A DNA stretch of 64,000 nt from Paratrimastix pyriformis. Taxonomy: Eukaryota > Preaxostyla > Paratrimastigidae. A program made the translations under genes and the position numbers. Positions 1-12,000 of the stretch are shown piece by piece. Location: positions 229,001 to 293,000 of the forward strand of contig JAPMOS010000006.1 in assembly GCA_027972325.1 (NCBI GenBank), in the 5' to 3' direction. Numbering within the stretch: position 1 is the stretch's first letter; every line of letters starts with the position of its first letter. The notes beneath the pieces were generated by a model that worked only from the letters and a program-made list of their open reading frames with translations, searched no databases and was not told the DNA's origin.

Positions 1-3000
1 ACAACAAATAGTCTTCAGAGCCCGAAAGTCAGGTGCAGCTTCAAGAACCCTTTTTGGCGTGCTCTCGTCGGTGAAAGCTTGGCCTCTTATGATCACGAAC
101 CTCTGATCCCCCACAACCACCCACAACCACAACCACCCGCAGCTGATGCCTTTGCGGCCCGGTCCAACCTGACCTTCTCTCGACAGGCCACCGCCGGCGC
201 ACCCCAGACTGTCCTGATCATAGCAAGTGACCCCGATGGCGATTCGGTCCCGTGCACCGCGACCTGTGCCGGCACGGCCTTTGCCCTGGAGCTGTCCTCG
301 GTCCAAGCGGGCCTCGGGGCGGCGGGGGTCCCTCTGGAGGCTGTCCAGTGGTCCTGCCTCGGCACTGACTTCCTGGCCAACTACTCGGCGCCCCTCGTGG
401 CCGCCCCCGATTACATCCTCTGGTGCGTCGATCTCCTTGGGCAACGAGTGCCCTGGGGATTCGTCAACGTGGCACCAGGTTTGCGTGGGCTCGTCGTGAA
501 CCGTCGAGGGGGGCCATACTAGCTGCCCCCGGCCCCACTGGCCCACCGCACACAATACGACTCATGTTGTCGTTCTTGTCGTCACCCCATCACAGACCTC
601 ATCTCGGCGGGCCATTGCAACATGATCATCCCGGCCAGCACCGCGGGCCTGACCGTGGGTGTCCCGTGCACAAGCACCTTCATCGCCCGCGATCGGTGGG
701 GCAACCACGTCCCTTGCACGAACGCCACCGCCAATGCCACCTTCGTGCTGCTTCTGGACGGGGCGGCCCCGGCCAACCTGACGTGGACCTGCACGGGAGG
801 CGGCGACTTTGCGGGGACCTTCACGCCCATGGCTCCGTTTGGGCACACCCTCAAGGGGGCCACTCGTGCCTCGGGGGAGCCTGTTGGTGAGGAGGCCACG
901 ATCACCGTCGAACCTGGTTTGTTCTCATGACAGCCGCCTTTCTCACCCTCACCCGACTCCTGCTCCTCCATCCTCCCTCCCCTCCCTCCCCCCTCCCTCC
1001 TCCCTCCCCCTCCCCCCCTCCCTCCTTCACCAATTCGCTTGTCTTTGGGTTGTGCGCCCCTCATTTAGCCCCTGTGGACGGAGCCCTGAGCACATTCTCG
1101 ACCAACAGCACCGTCATCGTGGCTGGTCACCTGTTGGCGGTCAGCATCGTTGCCAGGGATGCGTATGGCCGCTCGGACGTCGCCTGCACGGTGACCAACG
1201 ACAAGACCATCTTTGCCCTGCTCTGGGATGGATGCACCCCCGAGGACCTCTCGTGGGACTGCACTTTCATCGCTGCAGAGGGAGGCGAGCCGGTGTGGCT
1301 GGCCAGCTTCCGGCCGGTGGTTGCTGGGCCGCACCGACTCGCGGTCGTGGCCCTGTCGGATGGGGCCTTCCTGACGAGCGGAGGCATACAGCTGCCCACC
1401 TTGACGGTGGTCGAAGGTTTGCCCGATCTCTTCTCGCACTGGGAGAGGCCTCACTTTCTGACGGCTCCGCAGGCCCGATCGCGGCCTCCCAGACGACTCT
1501 GACCGTCGTGGGCGGCGGCTCGGGGCCGATGGCCGTCGGGACCCCGATCACCCTGGGCCTGACTGCCCGCGATGCGTGGCGGAACCCCATCGGCTGCACG
1601 AACGACACCGCCTCCCGGTTGCGGGTGACCGTGGTCGGGAGCAGTGGCGACCAAGTGAACGTGACATGGCACTGCTCTGGTGGCGGGGCCTTTGTCAGCA
1701 GTGCCTGGACGCCGGCTAGGGGTGATGCCGGCCGTACGATTGCTCTGCTGTGCGTGTTCGCGGGGCTGGCAGAGCCCGAGGTGATCGCCTCGGTCAACGT
1801 AACGATCGCTGGTCTGAAACATGAAACCCCTCGAATTACACCCCGTTTCGCACGCAGATGCCCCGGTGGCCGACAGCACCTTCACGCTGAGCCCCAGCAG
1901 CCCGCCGGCAGGGTCGCAAGTCAGGGTCACCATCCAGGCCCGGGATCCGGCCGGGGCCCAGTTTGGCTGCACGCTCGAGACGGCCAACACGACCTTTGCG
2001 GTGTTGCTCGACGGCCTGGCACTCGGTGGTGATGGTGATGCCGCCATGTGGGCCTGCTCGGAAGGCGACGAGATCGCGTTGTTTGTGGCTGTTGTGACTG
2101 TGCCCTGCTCAGCTGGCGGGCACACGGTTGCCGTGACCGTCGGGGGGCGACCCATCGGCGGGGGTGCCGGAACTCAAACGTTGGCGGTCACGGAAGGTCC
2201 GCCCCAGGTTCGGAGGGGCGAAGAGTGGGGGATGAGCCTTTCAGGTGAGTTCCTCGCCGGATCATCCCAATTCTCTTGTGACTCTGTTGGACGATGCGCA
2301 GCGGTGGTCTCTGCGGAGCGGAGCAGCTTCGTGGCCCCGGCGAGCATCCGGGCGGGGGCCGCCTACACGGTGACCATCACGGCCCGCGACGGGGCGGGCA
2401 TCGTGGTGCCCTGCACCGCTGCCACGGCCGCGATCACCTTCCGGCTGCTGTGGGACGGCGGGGCCGCCTCGGTGTCGGTGGGGCTGGCGGTGAGCTGGTC
2501 CTGCACCGGCAGCAGCCCCGCGGCGGCGGCCAACTTCACGGCCACCTTCGCCCCCACGGCCGCGGGCAGCCACGCGGTGGTCCTCACCTACGGCGGCCGG
2601 CCGCTGGGCGCTGCTGCGGGCGGCGGCAGCGGTGCTGCCAATGTCACCGTCCGCCCCGGTCCGCGGCGGCGACCTGCCCTTGCCTCATCCACCACCCGCC
2701 GCCCTCAGCACCTCCCCCTCCGTCTCCATTCCCCTTTGACCCACCTGTGGTTCCTCCTCGGATCGGGGGCTCGGTTTCGTGGTGCTTACAAATGATTCGC
2801 ATCACCGCCACACCCACCCCACAGGAGCCGCCTCGGCGGAGCACAGCCGGGTGGCGGTGGAGCCCTCGGATGTGGTGGTGGCCGGCCGGCCCGTCAGGGC
2901 CACCTTCACGGGACGCGATCCCTATGGGAACCCGGTCGCATGCGCGGCCGCCACCGTCGGCAGCACCTTCGCCGTGGGCTGGGGCGACGGAACGGGCCCC

Positions 3001-6000
3001 GCCGGAGCTCCCCCCGGACTGGCCTGGGCCTGCAACGGGAGCGCCTTCGAGGCCACCTTCAGCCCCACCACCAGCGGGCCCGGCCTGCTCGAAGCCACGC
3101 TGGCCGGCGGTGGTGGCGGTGGCGCAGTTGGTGGCGGGGGCGGTGGCAGCGGCGGCGGCCACCCGATCCGGGTCGCCCCGGCCAGCCCCCATGCCAGCCG
3201 GAGCAGCTTCACCACCGCCGCCACCACCACCACGACCACCCCCACCGCGCCGCCCATGGCGGGGGTCGCCTTCCAGGTCACCATCACCGGGCGCGACCCC
3301 TACGGCAACGCGGTCCCGTGCACGGCCGAGAGCGCGGCGGCGGCTCCCTTCGCGCTGCTGTGGGACGGGCGCCTCGTGGGCCCGGCCAGCAGCCCTGCGG
3401 CCAGCTGGTCCTGCCTGACGGCCGAGGCGGCGACGGGTGCCCCCTCGCGGTATGTGGGGACCTTCACCCCGACCGCAGCCGGGCGGCACACCCTGGCCGC
3501 CACCGTGGGCGGGATGCCCCTGGCCGGGGGAAGCGAGGGCGAGTCGGGCGGGACCCCCACCACCACCCTGGTGGAGGTGACCATTCGCCCCGGTCCGTCT
3601 GCTGCTCACACGCCCACAGCCAACTCGCCGCCGCCACACAAGCACCTCCAGCAGCCCCAGCCCCAGCCCCACAGCACACACGCCGCGCGACACCAACCTG
3701 CTTTCCTTCCGCATCCCCCCGCCCCTGCCATCCACCCCGCCATCCATCTCCATGGTGCAGGCCCCGCCTCGGCCGCCACCAGCGCGGTGGCCTCGTCGTC
3801 GCTCTCGGCCAGCGATGGGCAGCTGGTGGCGGGCCGGGCTGGCTGGGTGGCCCTGGCGGCCCTCGACCCGTACGGAAACCCGGTCCCCTGCACCGAGGCC
3901 ACCGCCAACGCGACCTTCGCCCTGGCCCTCGACGGGAGCCCCTGGGAGGGCGCCACCGGTGTCGGCTGGGCCTGCTCCTCCTCGAGCGATGGCCAGCCCA
4001 CGCCGCTCTTCGTGGCCACCTTCAGCTGCACGGTCACCCATGTGGGCAGGCACCTGGTCGAGGTGCGGCTGTGTGGCGGGTCGACCCTGGCCGGCGGGCG
4101 GGGCCAGCTTGACATGACCGTCACGGGTCCGTCTGCCGCGGGCCCTTGCGCGTGTCTCTTTTGCGTTTCCCTCCCTCGTTTGCCTGTGTCTGCGGGGAGA
4201 GCCAGAATCCCGACGATCTCCCTCCATCCATCCCTCCCTCCCTCCCCCCTCCAGCACCATCCAATCGTCGTCATCCTCGCTCACATCAGCATCACCACCA
4301 CCACCAGCATCACCGCCATCATCCAGTCATCCAGTCATCCAATCATCGTGATCATCGTGACATGTGCGCTGTTGTGCAGGCCCTGCCGTGGCCTCGCACA
4401 GCACGGTGCGGGTCAGCAACACGACTGTCCCGGCCGGGTCCCTGGTCCAGGTCACCTTCGCGGCCCGCGACGCAGCCGGCACGCTGGTGGGCTGCACCGA
4501 GGACACGGCCAACGCCACCTTCGCGGTGTCCTGGTCGTGGTGGTCAACTGGAGCAGGCGGCGGTGCCCTGGCCCAGGCTGACTTGGTGTGGAGCTGCTCG
4601 TCAGACCGACCGGCCCTGTTCGTGGTCATCATATGCGCGTGCACCTGCATCGGCGGCGATGCTGATGGTCATGGGACGGGCCAACTTTCCGTGAGGATGG
4701 CCGGCAGTGGGGAGCCCCTGGCGGCTGCCCCCAATGTGACGATGACCCTCACACCCGGTCCGTCTCCGCCCTCCTCGCCGCCCTGTCACCCCCCTCGTCA
4801 CTCGGCGGCTGTCTCGCCCTGCCCCTGGCCTCCTCGCCTCCTCGCCTCCTCGCCTCCTCGCCTCCTCGCCTCCTCGCCTCCTCGCCTCCTCGCCTCCTCG
4901 CCTCCTCGCCTCCTCGCCTCCTCGCCTCCTTGTTGCACTCGTTGACCCTGATTGCTGTTTCTTTCCCCTCTCGCGGTTTACGTGCTCCCCGCGGTCTGGC
5001 GCAGCGGTGGTCTCTGCGGCGCGGAGCAGCTTCGTGGCCCCGGCGAGCATCCGGGCGGGGGCCGCCTACACGGTGACCATCACGGCCCGCGACGGGGCGG
5101 GCATCGTGGTGCCCTGCACCGCTGCCACGGCCGCGATCACCTTCCGGCTGCTGTGGGACGGCGGGGCCGCCTCGGTGTCGGTGGGGCTGGCGGTGAGCTG
5201 GTCCTGCACCGGCAGCAGCCCCGCGGCGGCGGCCAACTTCACGGCCACCTTCGCCCCCACGGCCGCGGGCAGCCACGCGGTGGTCCTCACCTACGGCGGC
5301 CGGCCGCTGGGCGCTGCTGCGGGCGGCGGCAGCGGTGCTGCCAATGTCACCGTACGCCCGGGTCCGCGACCTGACGTTGTCCCAAGCCACCACCCGTCAA
5401 CGACCACCTCCCCTCATCCTCTTCAATCTCCCTCTGCCCTCCCGTGCCCTGGGGCTCACCCCGTGAATCCTCACACTCTCCTTCGCCCCCACGCCTTCAC
5501 CGCCCACCACCACCACCGCCACACCCACCGCGCAGGAGCCGTCTCGGCGGAGCACAGCCGGGTGGCGGTGGAGCCCTCGGATGTGGTGGTGGCCGGCCGG
5601 CCCGTCAGGGCCACCTTCACGGGTCGCGATCCCTATGGGAACCCGGTCGCATGCGCGGCCGCCACCGTCGACAGCACCTTCGCCGTGGGCTGGGGCGACG
5701 GAACGGGCCCCGCCGGGGCTCCCCCCGGACTGGCCTGGGCCTGCAACGGGAGCGACTTCGAGGCCACCTTCAGCCCCACCACCAGCGGGCCCGGCCTGCT
5801 CGAAGCCACGCTGGCCGGCGGTGGTGGCGGTGGCGCAGTTGGTGGCGGGGGCGGTGGCAGCGGCGGCGGCCACCCGATCCGGGTCGCCCCGGCCAGCCCC
5901 CATGCCAGCCGGAGCAGCTTCGCCACCACCGCCGCCACCACCACCACGACCACCCCCACCGCGCCGCCCATGGCGGGGGTCGCCTTCCAGGTCACCATCA

Positions 6001-9000
6001 CCGGGCGCGACCCCTACGGCAACGCGGTCCCGTGCACGGCCGAGAGCGCGGCGGCGGCTCCCTTCGCGCTGCTGTGGGACGGGCGCCTCGTGGGCCCGGC
6101 CAGCAGCCCTGCGGCCAGCTGGTCCTGCCTGACGGCCGAGGCGGCGACGGGTGCCCCCTCGCGGTTTGTGGGGACCTTCACCCCGACCGCAGCCGGGCGG
6201 CACACCCTGGCCGCCACCGTGGGCGGGATGCCCCTGGCCGGGGGAAGCGAGGGCGAGTCGGGCGGGACCCCCACCACCACCCTGGTGGAGGTGACCATCC
6301 GCCCCGGTCCGTCTGCTGCTCACACGCCCACAGCCAGCTCACCGCCGCCACACAAGCACTCCAGCACACCCTCACCAGGGAGACGGGGTCGGGTGTGCTT
6401 GCCGTGGCATCGCTGGATGGGGAGTTGATCGAGATTGCTTGAGGGAAAGAGATTGCGCTGGTCGACGGGGCGGACGCATAAACTTCGGAGTGAGGGGGGG
6501 AGAAGGTGGCGTGGAAGTTGGGGGAACCTGCTTTCTTCTCCGACCCCACCCTCCGCCCTCCACCGCCATCCATCGCGCAGGCCCCGCCTCGGCCGCCACC
6601 AGCGCGGTGGCCTCGTCGTCGCTCTCGGCCAGCGATGGGCAGCTGGTCGCGGGCCGGGCTGGCTGGGTGGCCCTGGCGGCCCTCGACCCGTACGGCAACC
6701 CGATCCCCTGCACCGAGGCCACCGCCAACGCGACCTTCGCCCTGGCCCTCGACGGGAGCCCCTGGGAGGGCGCCACCGGTGGCTGGGCCTGCTCCTCCTC
6801 GAGCGATGGCCAGCCCACGCCGCTCTTCGTGGCCACCTTCAGCTGCACGGTCACCCATGTGGGCAGGCACCTGGTCGAGGTGCGGCTCTGTGGCGGATCG
6901 GCCCTGGAGGGCGCGCGGGGCCAGCTCGACATGACCGTCACCGGTCCGTCTGCCGCGGGCGCTTGCACGTGGTTCTTCTCTTCCCTCGTTTGGCTGCGGG
7001 TAGAGCCAGAATCCACCGACGATCTCCCTCCCTCCATCATCATCATCCAATCCATCCTCATTCATTTTGTGTTGGTGTGCGCAGGCCCTGCCGTGGCCTC
7101 GCACAGCACGGTGCGTGTCAGCAACACGACTGTACCGGCCGGGTCGCTGGTCCAGGTCACCTTCACGGCCCGCGACGCGGCCGGCACCGCGGTGGGCTGC
7201 ACCGAGGCCACGGCCAACGCCACCTTCGCGGTGTCCTGGTCGTGGTGGTCAAGTGGAGGCGCCGGCGGCGGCGACTTGGTGTGGAGCTGCTCGTCCGACC
7301 GACCGGCCCTGTTCGTGGTCATCATCTGCGCGTGCACTTGCACCGGTGGCGAGGATGAGGGTCATGGGACGGGCCAGCTCTCCGTCAGGATGGCCGGCAG
7401 TGGGGAGCCCCTGACGGCTGCCCCCAACGTGGCGATGACCCTCACACCCGGTCCGCCTTCGCCGCCAAGTCGCCCCTCCCGTTCCCTCGCCCCCCTCGGA
7501 CCCCTCCCGCCACCGCCTCATCTGTTCCTGCTTCTTTTCCCTTCTGATGGTTTTTGCCCGACGGTCTGGTGCTCAGCGGTGGTCTCTGCGGCGCGGAGCA
7601 GCTTCGTGGCCCCGGCGAGCATCCGGGCGGGGGCCGTCTTCACGGTGACCATCACGGCCCGCGACGGGGCGGGCATCGTGGTGCCCTGCACCGCTGCCAC
7701 GGCCGCGATCACCTTCCGGCTGCTGTGGGACGGCGGGGCCGCTTCGGTGTCGGTGGGGCTGGCGGTGAGCTGGTCCTGCACCGGCAGCAGCCCCGCGGCG
7801 GCGGCCAACTTCACGGCCACCTTCGCCCCCACGGCCGCGGGCAGCCACGCGGTGGTCCTCACCTACGGCGGCCGGCCGCTGGGCGCTGCTGCGGGCGGCG
7901 GCAGCGGTGCTGCCAATGTCACCGTACGCCCAGGTCTGCGGCGGCGACCTGCCCTTGCCCCATCCACCACCATCAGCTCCCCCTGCCCCACTGTCCCTGT
8001 CCCACTGCCCCACTGCCTTGGCACGTGCCACCGTTGTTCCTCCGGGGATCCGGCGCTCGGTTTCGGTGGTCCTGACGCAGAATCTCCTTCGTCCCACCCC
8101 TTCCACCCACCATCACCGCCACACCCACCGCGCAGGAGCCGCCTCGGCGGAGCACAGCCGGGTGGCGGTGGAGCCCTCGGATGTGGTGGTCGCCGGCCGG
8201 CCCGTCAGGGCCACCTTCACGGGTCGCGATCCCTATGGGAACCCGGTCGCATGCGCGGCCGCCACCGTCGGCAGCACCTTCGCCGTGGGCTGGGGCGACG
8301 GAACGGGCCCCGCCGGAGCTCCCCCCGGACTGGCCTGGGCCTGCAACGGGAGCGACTTCGAGGCCACCTTCAGCCCCACCACCAGCGGGCCCGGCCTGCT
8401 CGAAGCCACGCTGGCCGGCGGTGGTGGCGGTGGCGCAGTTGGTGGCGGGGGCGGTGGCAGCGGCGGCGGCCACCCGATCCGGGTCGCCCCGGCCAGCCCC
8501 CATGCCAGCCGGAGCAGCTTCACCACCGCCGCCACCACCACCACGACCACCCCCACCGCGCCGCCCATGGCGGGGGTCGCCTTCCAGGTCACCATCACCG
8601 GGCGCGACCCCTACGGCAACGCGGTCCCGTGCACGGCCGAGAGCGCGGCGGCGGCTCCCTTCGCGCTGCTGTGGGACGGGCGCCTCGTGGGCCCGGCCAG
8701 CAGCCCTGCGGCCAGCTGGTCCTGCCTGACGGCCGAGGCGGCGACGGGTGCCCCCTCGCGGTTTGTGGGGACCTTCACCCCGACCGCAGCCGGGCGGCAC
8801 ACCCTGGCCGCCACCGTGGGCGGGATGCCCCTGGCCGGGGGAAGCGAGGGCGAGTCGGGCGGGACCCCCACCACCACCCTGGTGGAGGTGACCATCCGCC
8901 CCGGTCCGTCTGCTGCTCACGCACACAGCCAGCACTGTCACCACTCACGCAGACCACACTCCAGCACACCATCACACGCTGCACCACACCGCATCCCTTC

Positions 9001-12000
9001 CGCCCCGCCACCGACTTCTTCACACGCCACCCCCGCCAACCACCGCCATCCATCGCGCAGGCCCCGCCTCGGCCGCCACCAGCGCGGTGGCCTCGTCGTC
9101 GCTCTCGGCCAGCGATGGGCAGCTGGTGGCGGGCCGGGCTGGCTGGGTGGCCCTGGCGGCCCTCGACCCGTACGGAAACCCGGTCCCCTGCACCGAGGCC
9201 ACCGCCAACGCGACCTTCGCCCTGGCCCTCGACGGGAGCCCCTGGGAGGGCGCCACCGGTGTCGGCTGGGCCTGCTCCTCCTCGAGCGATGGCCAGCCCA
9301 CGCCGCTCTTCGTGGCCACCTTCAGCTGCACGGTCACCCATGTGGGCAGGCACCTGGTCGAGGTGCGGCTGTGTGGCGGGTCGACCCTGGCCGGCGGGCG
9401 GGGCCAGCTCGACATGACCGTCACCGGTCCGTGTGTGTGCGTGTTTGCTCCGCCCCCCCCCCCCCCCCCCCCCCCCCCCCAGAGAGAGTGACATACTGTG
9501 TATTTGCGAGACCGCAGGCGACCTCCCATCTGTCCCACCTTGGACTCTACACGAAAGAAGAAGAACCCCGCAAGACCTATAAACAGACACATGGGCAGAC
9601 ACAATGGCATAGCGCTCATCAAGCGGAAGCACCTCAGCATCACCGTTTCGGAAATCAGGAGCCACAGTCACACATGGTTTCGATGGGGAGGACAGCTCAC
9701 GCTCTCACCACGTTACCACGTTGCACAGCAGCAAAAGTCTCGGTGCGATATTTCGCAGACGCCCGCTCACACCCACAGGCACACGATTTCACATCACCTC
9801 CCCCCCTCGACCCTTCTGACGTTGTCCGTGGTGGGCTGCCCGGTGGTCGGTCCTGTGCTGTTGTGCAGGCCCGGCCGCGGCCTCGCACAGCACGGTGCGT
9901 GTCAGCAACACGACTGTGCCAGCCGGGTCGCTGGTCCCGGTCACCGTCACAGCCCGTGACGCGGCCGGCACGGTGGTGGGCTGCACCGAGGCCACGGCCA
10001 ACGCCACATTCGCGGTGTCCTGGTCGTGGTGGTCAAGTGGAGGCGCCGGCGGCGGCGCCCTGGCCCAGGCTGACCTGGTGTGGAGCTGCTCGGCCGACCG
10101 ACCGGCCCTGTTCGTGGTCATCATCTTCACGTGCACTTGCGCCGGCGGCGGGGCCGTAACGGGTCACCTTTCTGTGACGATGGCCGGCAGCGGGGAACCC
10201 CTGATGGCCGCCTCCAACGTGACGATGATCCTGACCCCCGGTCCGTTCGCAGTCTTTTGCCCATCGCCCTATCGGTCCCCCCTCGCCCCCTCCCCGCTTC
10301 GTCTCACTGCTTCTTCCCGGCTGGTGGGGTGGCTGTCCTGCCCGGTGTTCCTGCGGTCGGGTCCTCAGCGGTGGTCTCTGCGGAGCGGAGCAGCTTCGTG
10401 GCCCCGGCCAACATCCCGGCGGGGGCCGTCTTCACGGTGACCATCACGGCACGCGACGTGTCGGGCAATCTGGTGCCCTGCACCGCTGCCACGGCCGCGA
10501 TCACCTTCCGACTGCTGTGGGACGGCGGGGCCGCCTCGGTGTCGGTGGGGCTGGCGGTGAGCTGGTCCTGCACCGGCAGCAGCCCCGCGGCGGCGGCCAA
10601 CTTCACGGCCACCTTCGCCCCCACGGCCGCGGGCAGCCACGCGGTGGTCCTCACCTACGGCGGCCGGGCGCTGGGCGCTGCTGGCAGTGTCTCCATTGGC
10701 GAAGCAGCCGCCAACGTCACCGTCAGCCCCGGTCTGCGGCGCGGTGTTCGTGTCCCTCCACACCTGCCCCCCTCCCCCACCTGCCCTGGGTTGTTCCGCC
10801 GGGATTAGGTGGTCGGTTTCCGTTGTCTTCATCCACCGCCACCGCCACACCCACCGCACAGGAGCCGTCTCGGCGGAGCGCAGCCGGGTGGCGGTGGAGC
10901 CCTCGGATGTGGTGGTTGCCGGCCGGCCCGTCAGGGCCACCTTCACGGGTCGCGATCCCTATGGGAACCCGGTCGCATGCGCGGCCGCCACCGTCGACAG
11001 CACCTTCGCCGTGGGCTGGGGCGACGGAACGGGCCCCGCCGGGGCTCCCCCCGGGCTGGTCTGGGCCTGCAACGGGAGCGACTTCGCGGCCACCTTCAGC
11101 CCCACCACCAGCGGGCCCGGCCTGCTCGAAGCCAGGCTGGCCGGCGGTGGTGGCGGTGCAGTTGGCAGCGGGGGCGGGGGCGGTGCCGGCGGCCACCCGA
11201 TCCGGGTCGCCCCGGCCAGCCCCCACGCCAGCCGGAGCAGCTTCACCACCGTTGTCACCACCACCCCCACCGCGCCCACCGCGCCGCCCATGGCGGGGGT
11301 CGCCTTCCAGGTCACCATCACCGGGCGCGACCCCTACGGCAACGTGGTCCCGTGCACGGCCGAGAGCGCGGCGGCGGCTCCCTTCGAGCTGCTGTGGGAC
11401 GGGCGCCTCGTGGGCCCGGCCAGCAGCCCTGCGGCCAGCTGGTCCTGCCTGACGGCCGAGGCGGCGACGGGTGCCCCCTCGCGGTTTGTGGGGACCTTCA
11501 CCCCGACCGCAGCCGGGCGGCACACCCTGGCCGCCACCGTGGGCGGGATGCCCCTGGCCGGGGGAAGCGAGGGCGAGTCGGGCGGGACCCCCACCACCAC
11601 CCTGGTGGAGGTGACCATCCGCCCCGGTCCGTCTGCTGCTCACACGCCCACAGCCAGCTCACCGCCGCCACACAAGCACCTCCAGCACACCAGCCCCAGC
11701 CCCACAGCACACACGCCGCGGGACACCAACCTGCTTTCTTTCCGCACCCCCCCCCCCCCCCCCCCCCCCGCCCCTGCCATCCACCCCGTCATCCATCGCG
11801 CAGGCCCCGCCTCGGCCGCCACCAGCGCGGTGGCCTCGTCGTCGCTCTCGGCCAGCGATGGGCAGCTGGTGGCGGGCCGGGCTGGCTGGGTGGCCCTGGC
11901 GGCCCTCGACCCGTACGGAAACCCGGTCCCCTGCACCGAGGCCACCGCCAACGCGACCTTCGCCCTGGCCCTCGACGGGAGCCCCTGGGAGGGCGCCACC

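Noticed and set aside
2644-4284. 546-residue reverse frame and similar antisense frames at each super-repeat
   Set aside because: They mirror GC-rich domain exons that have strong conserved coding on the plus strand.
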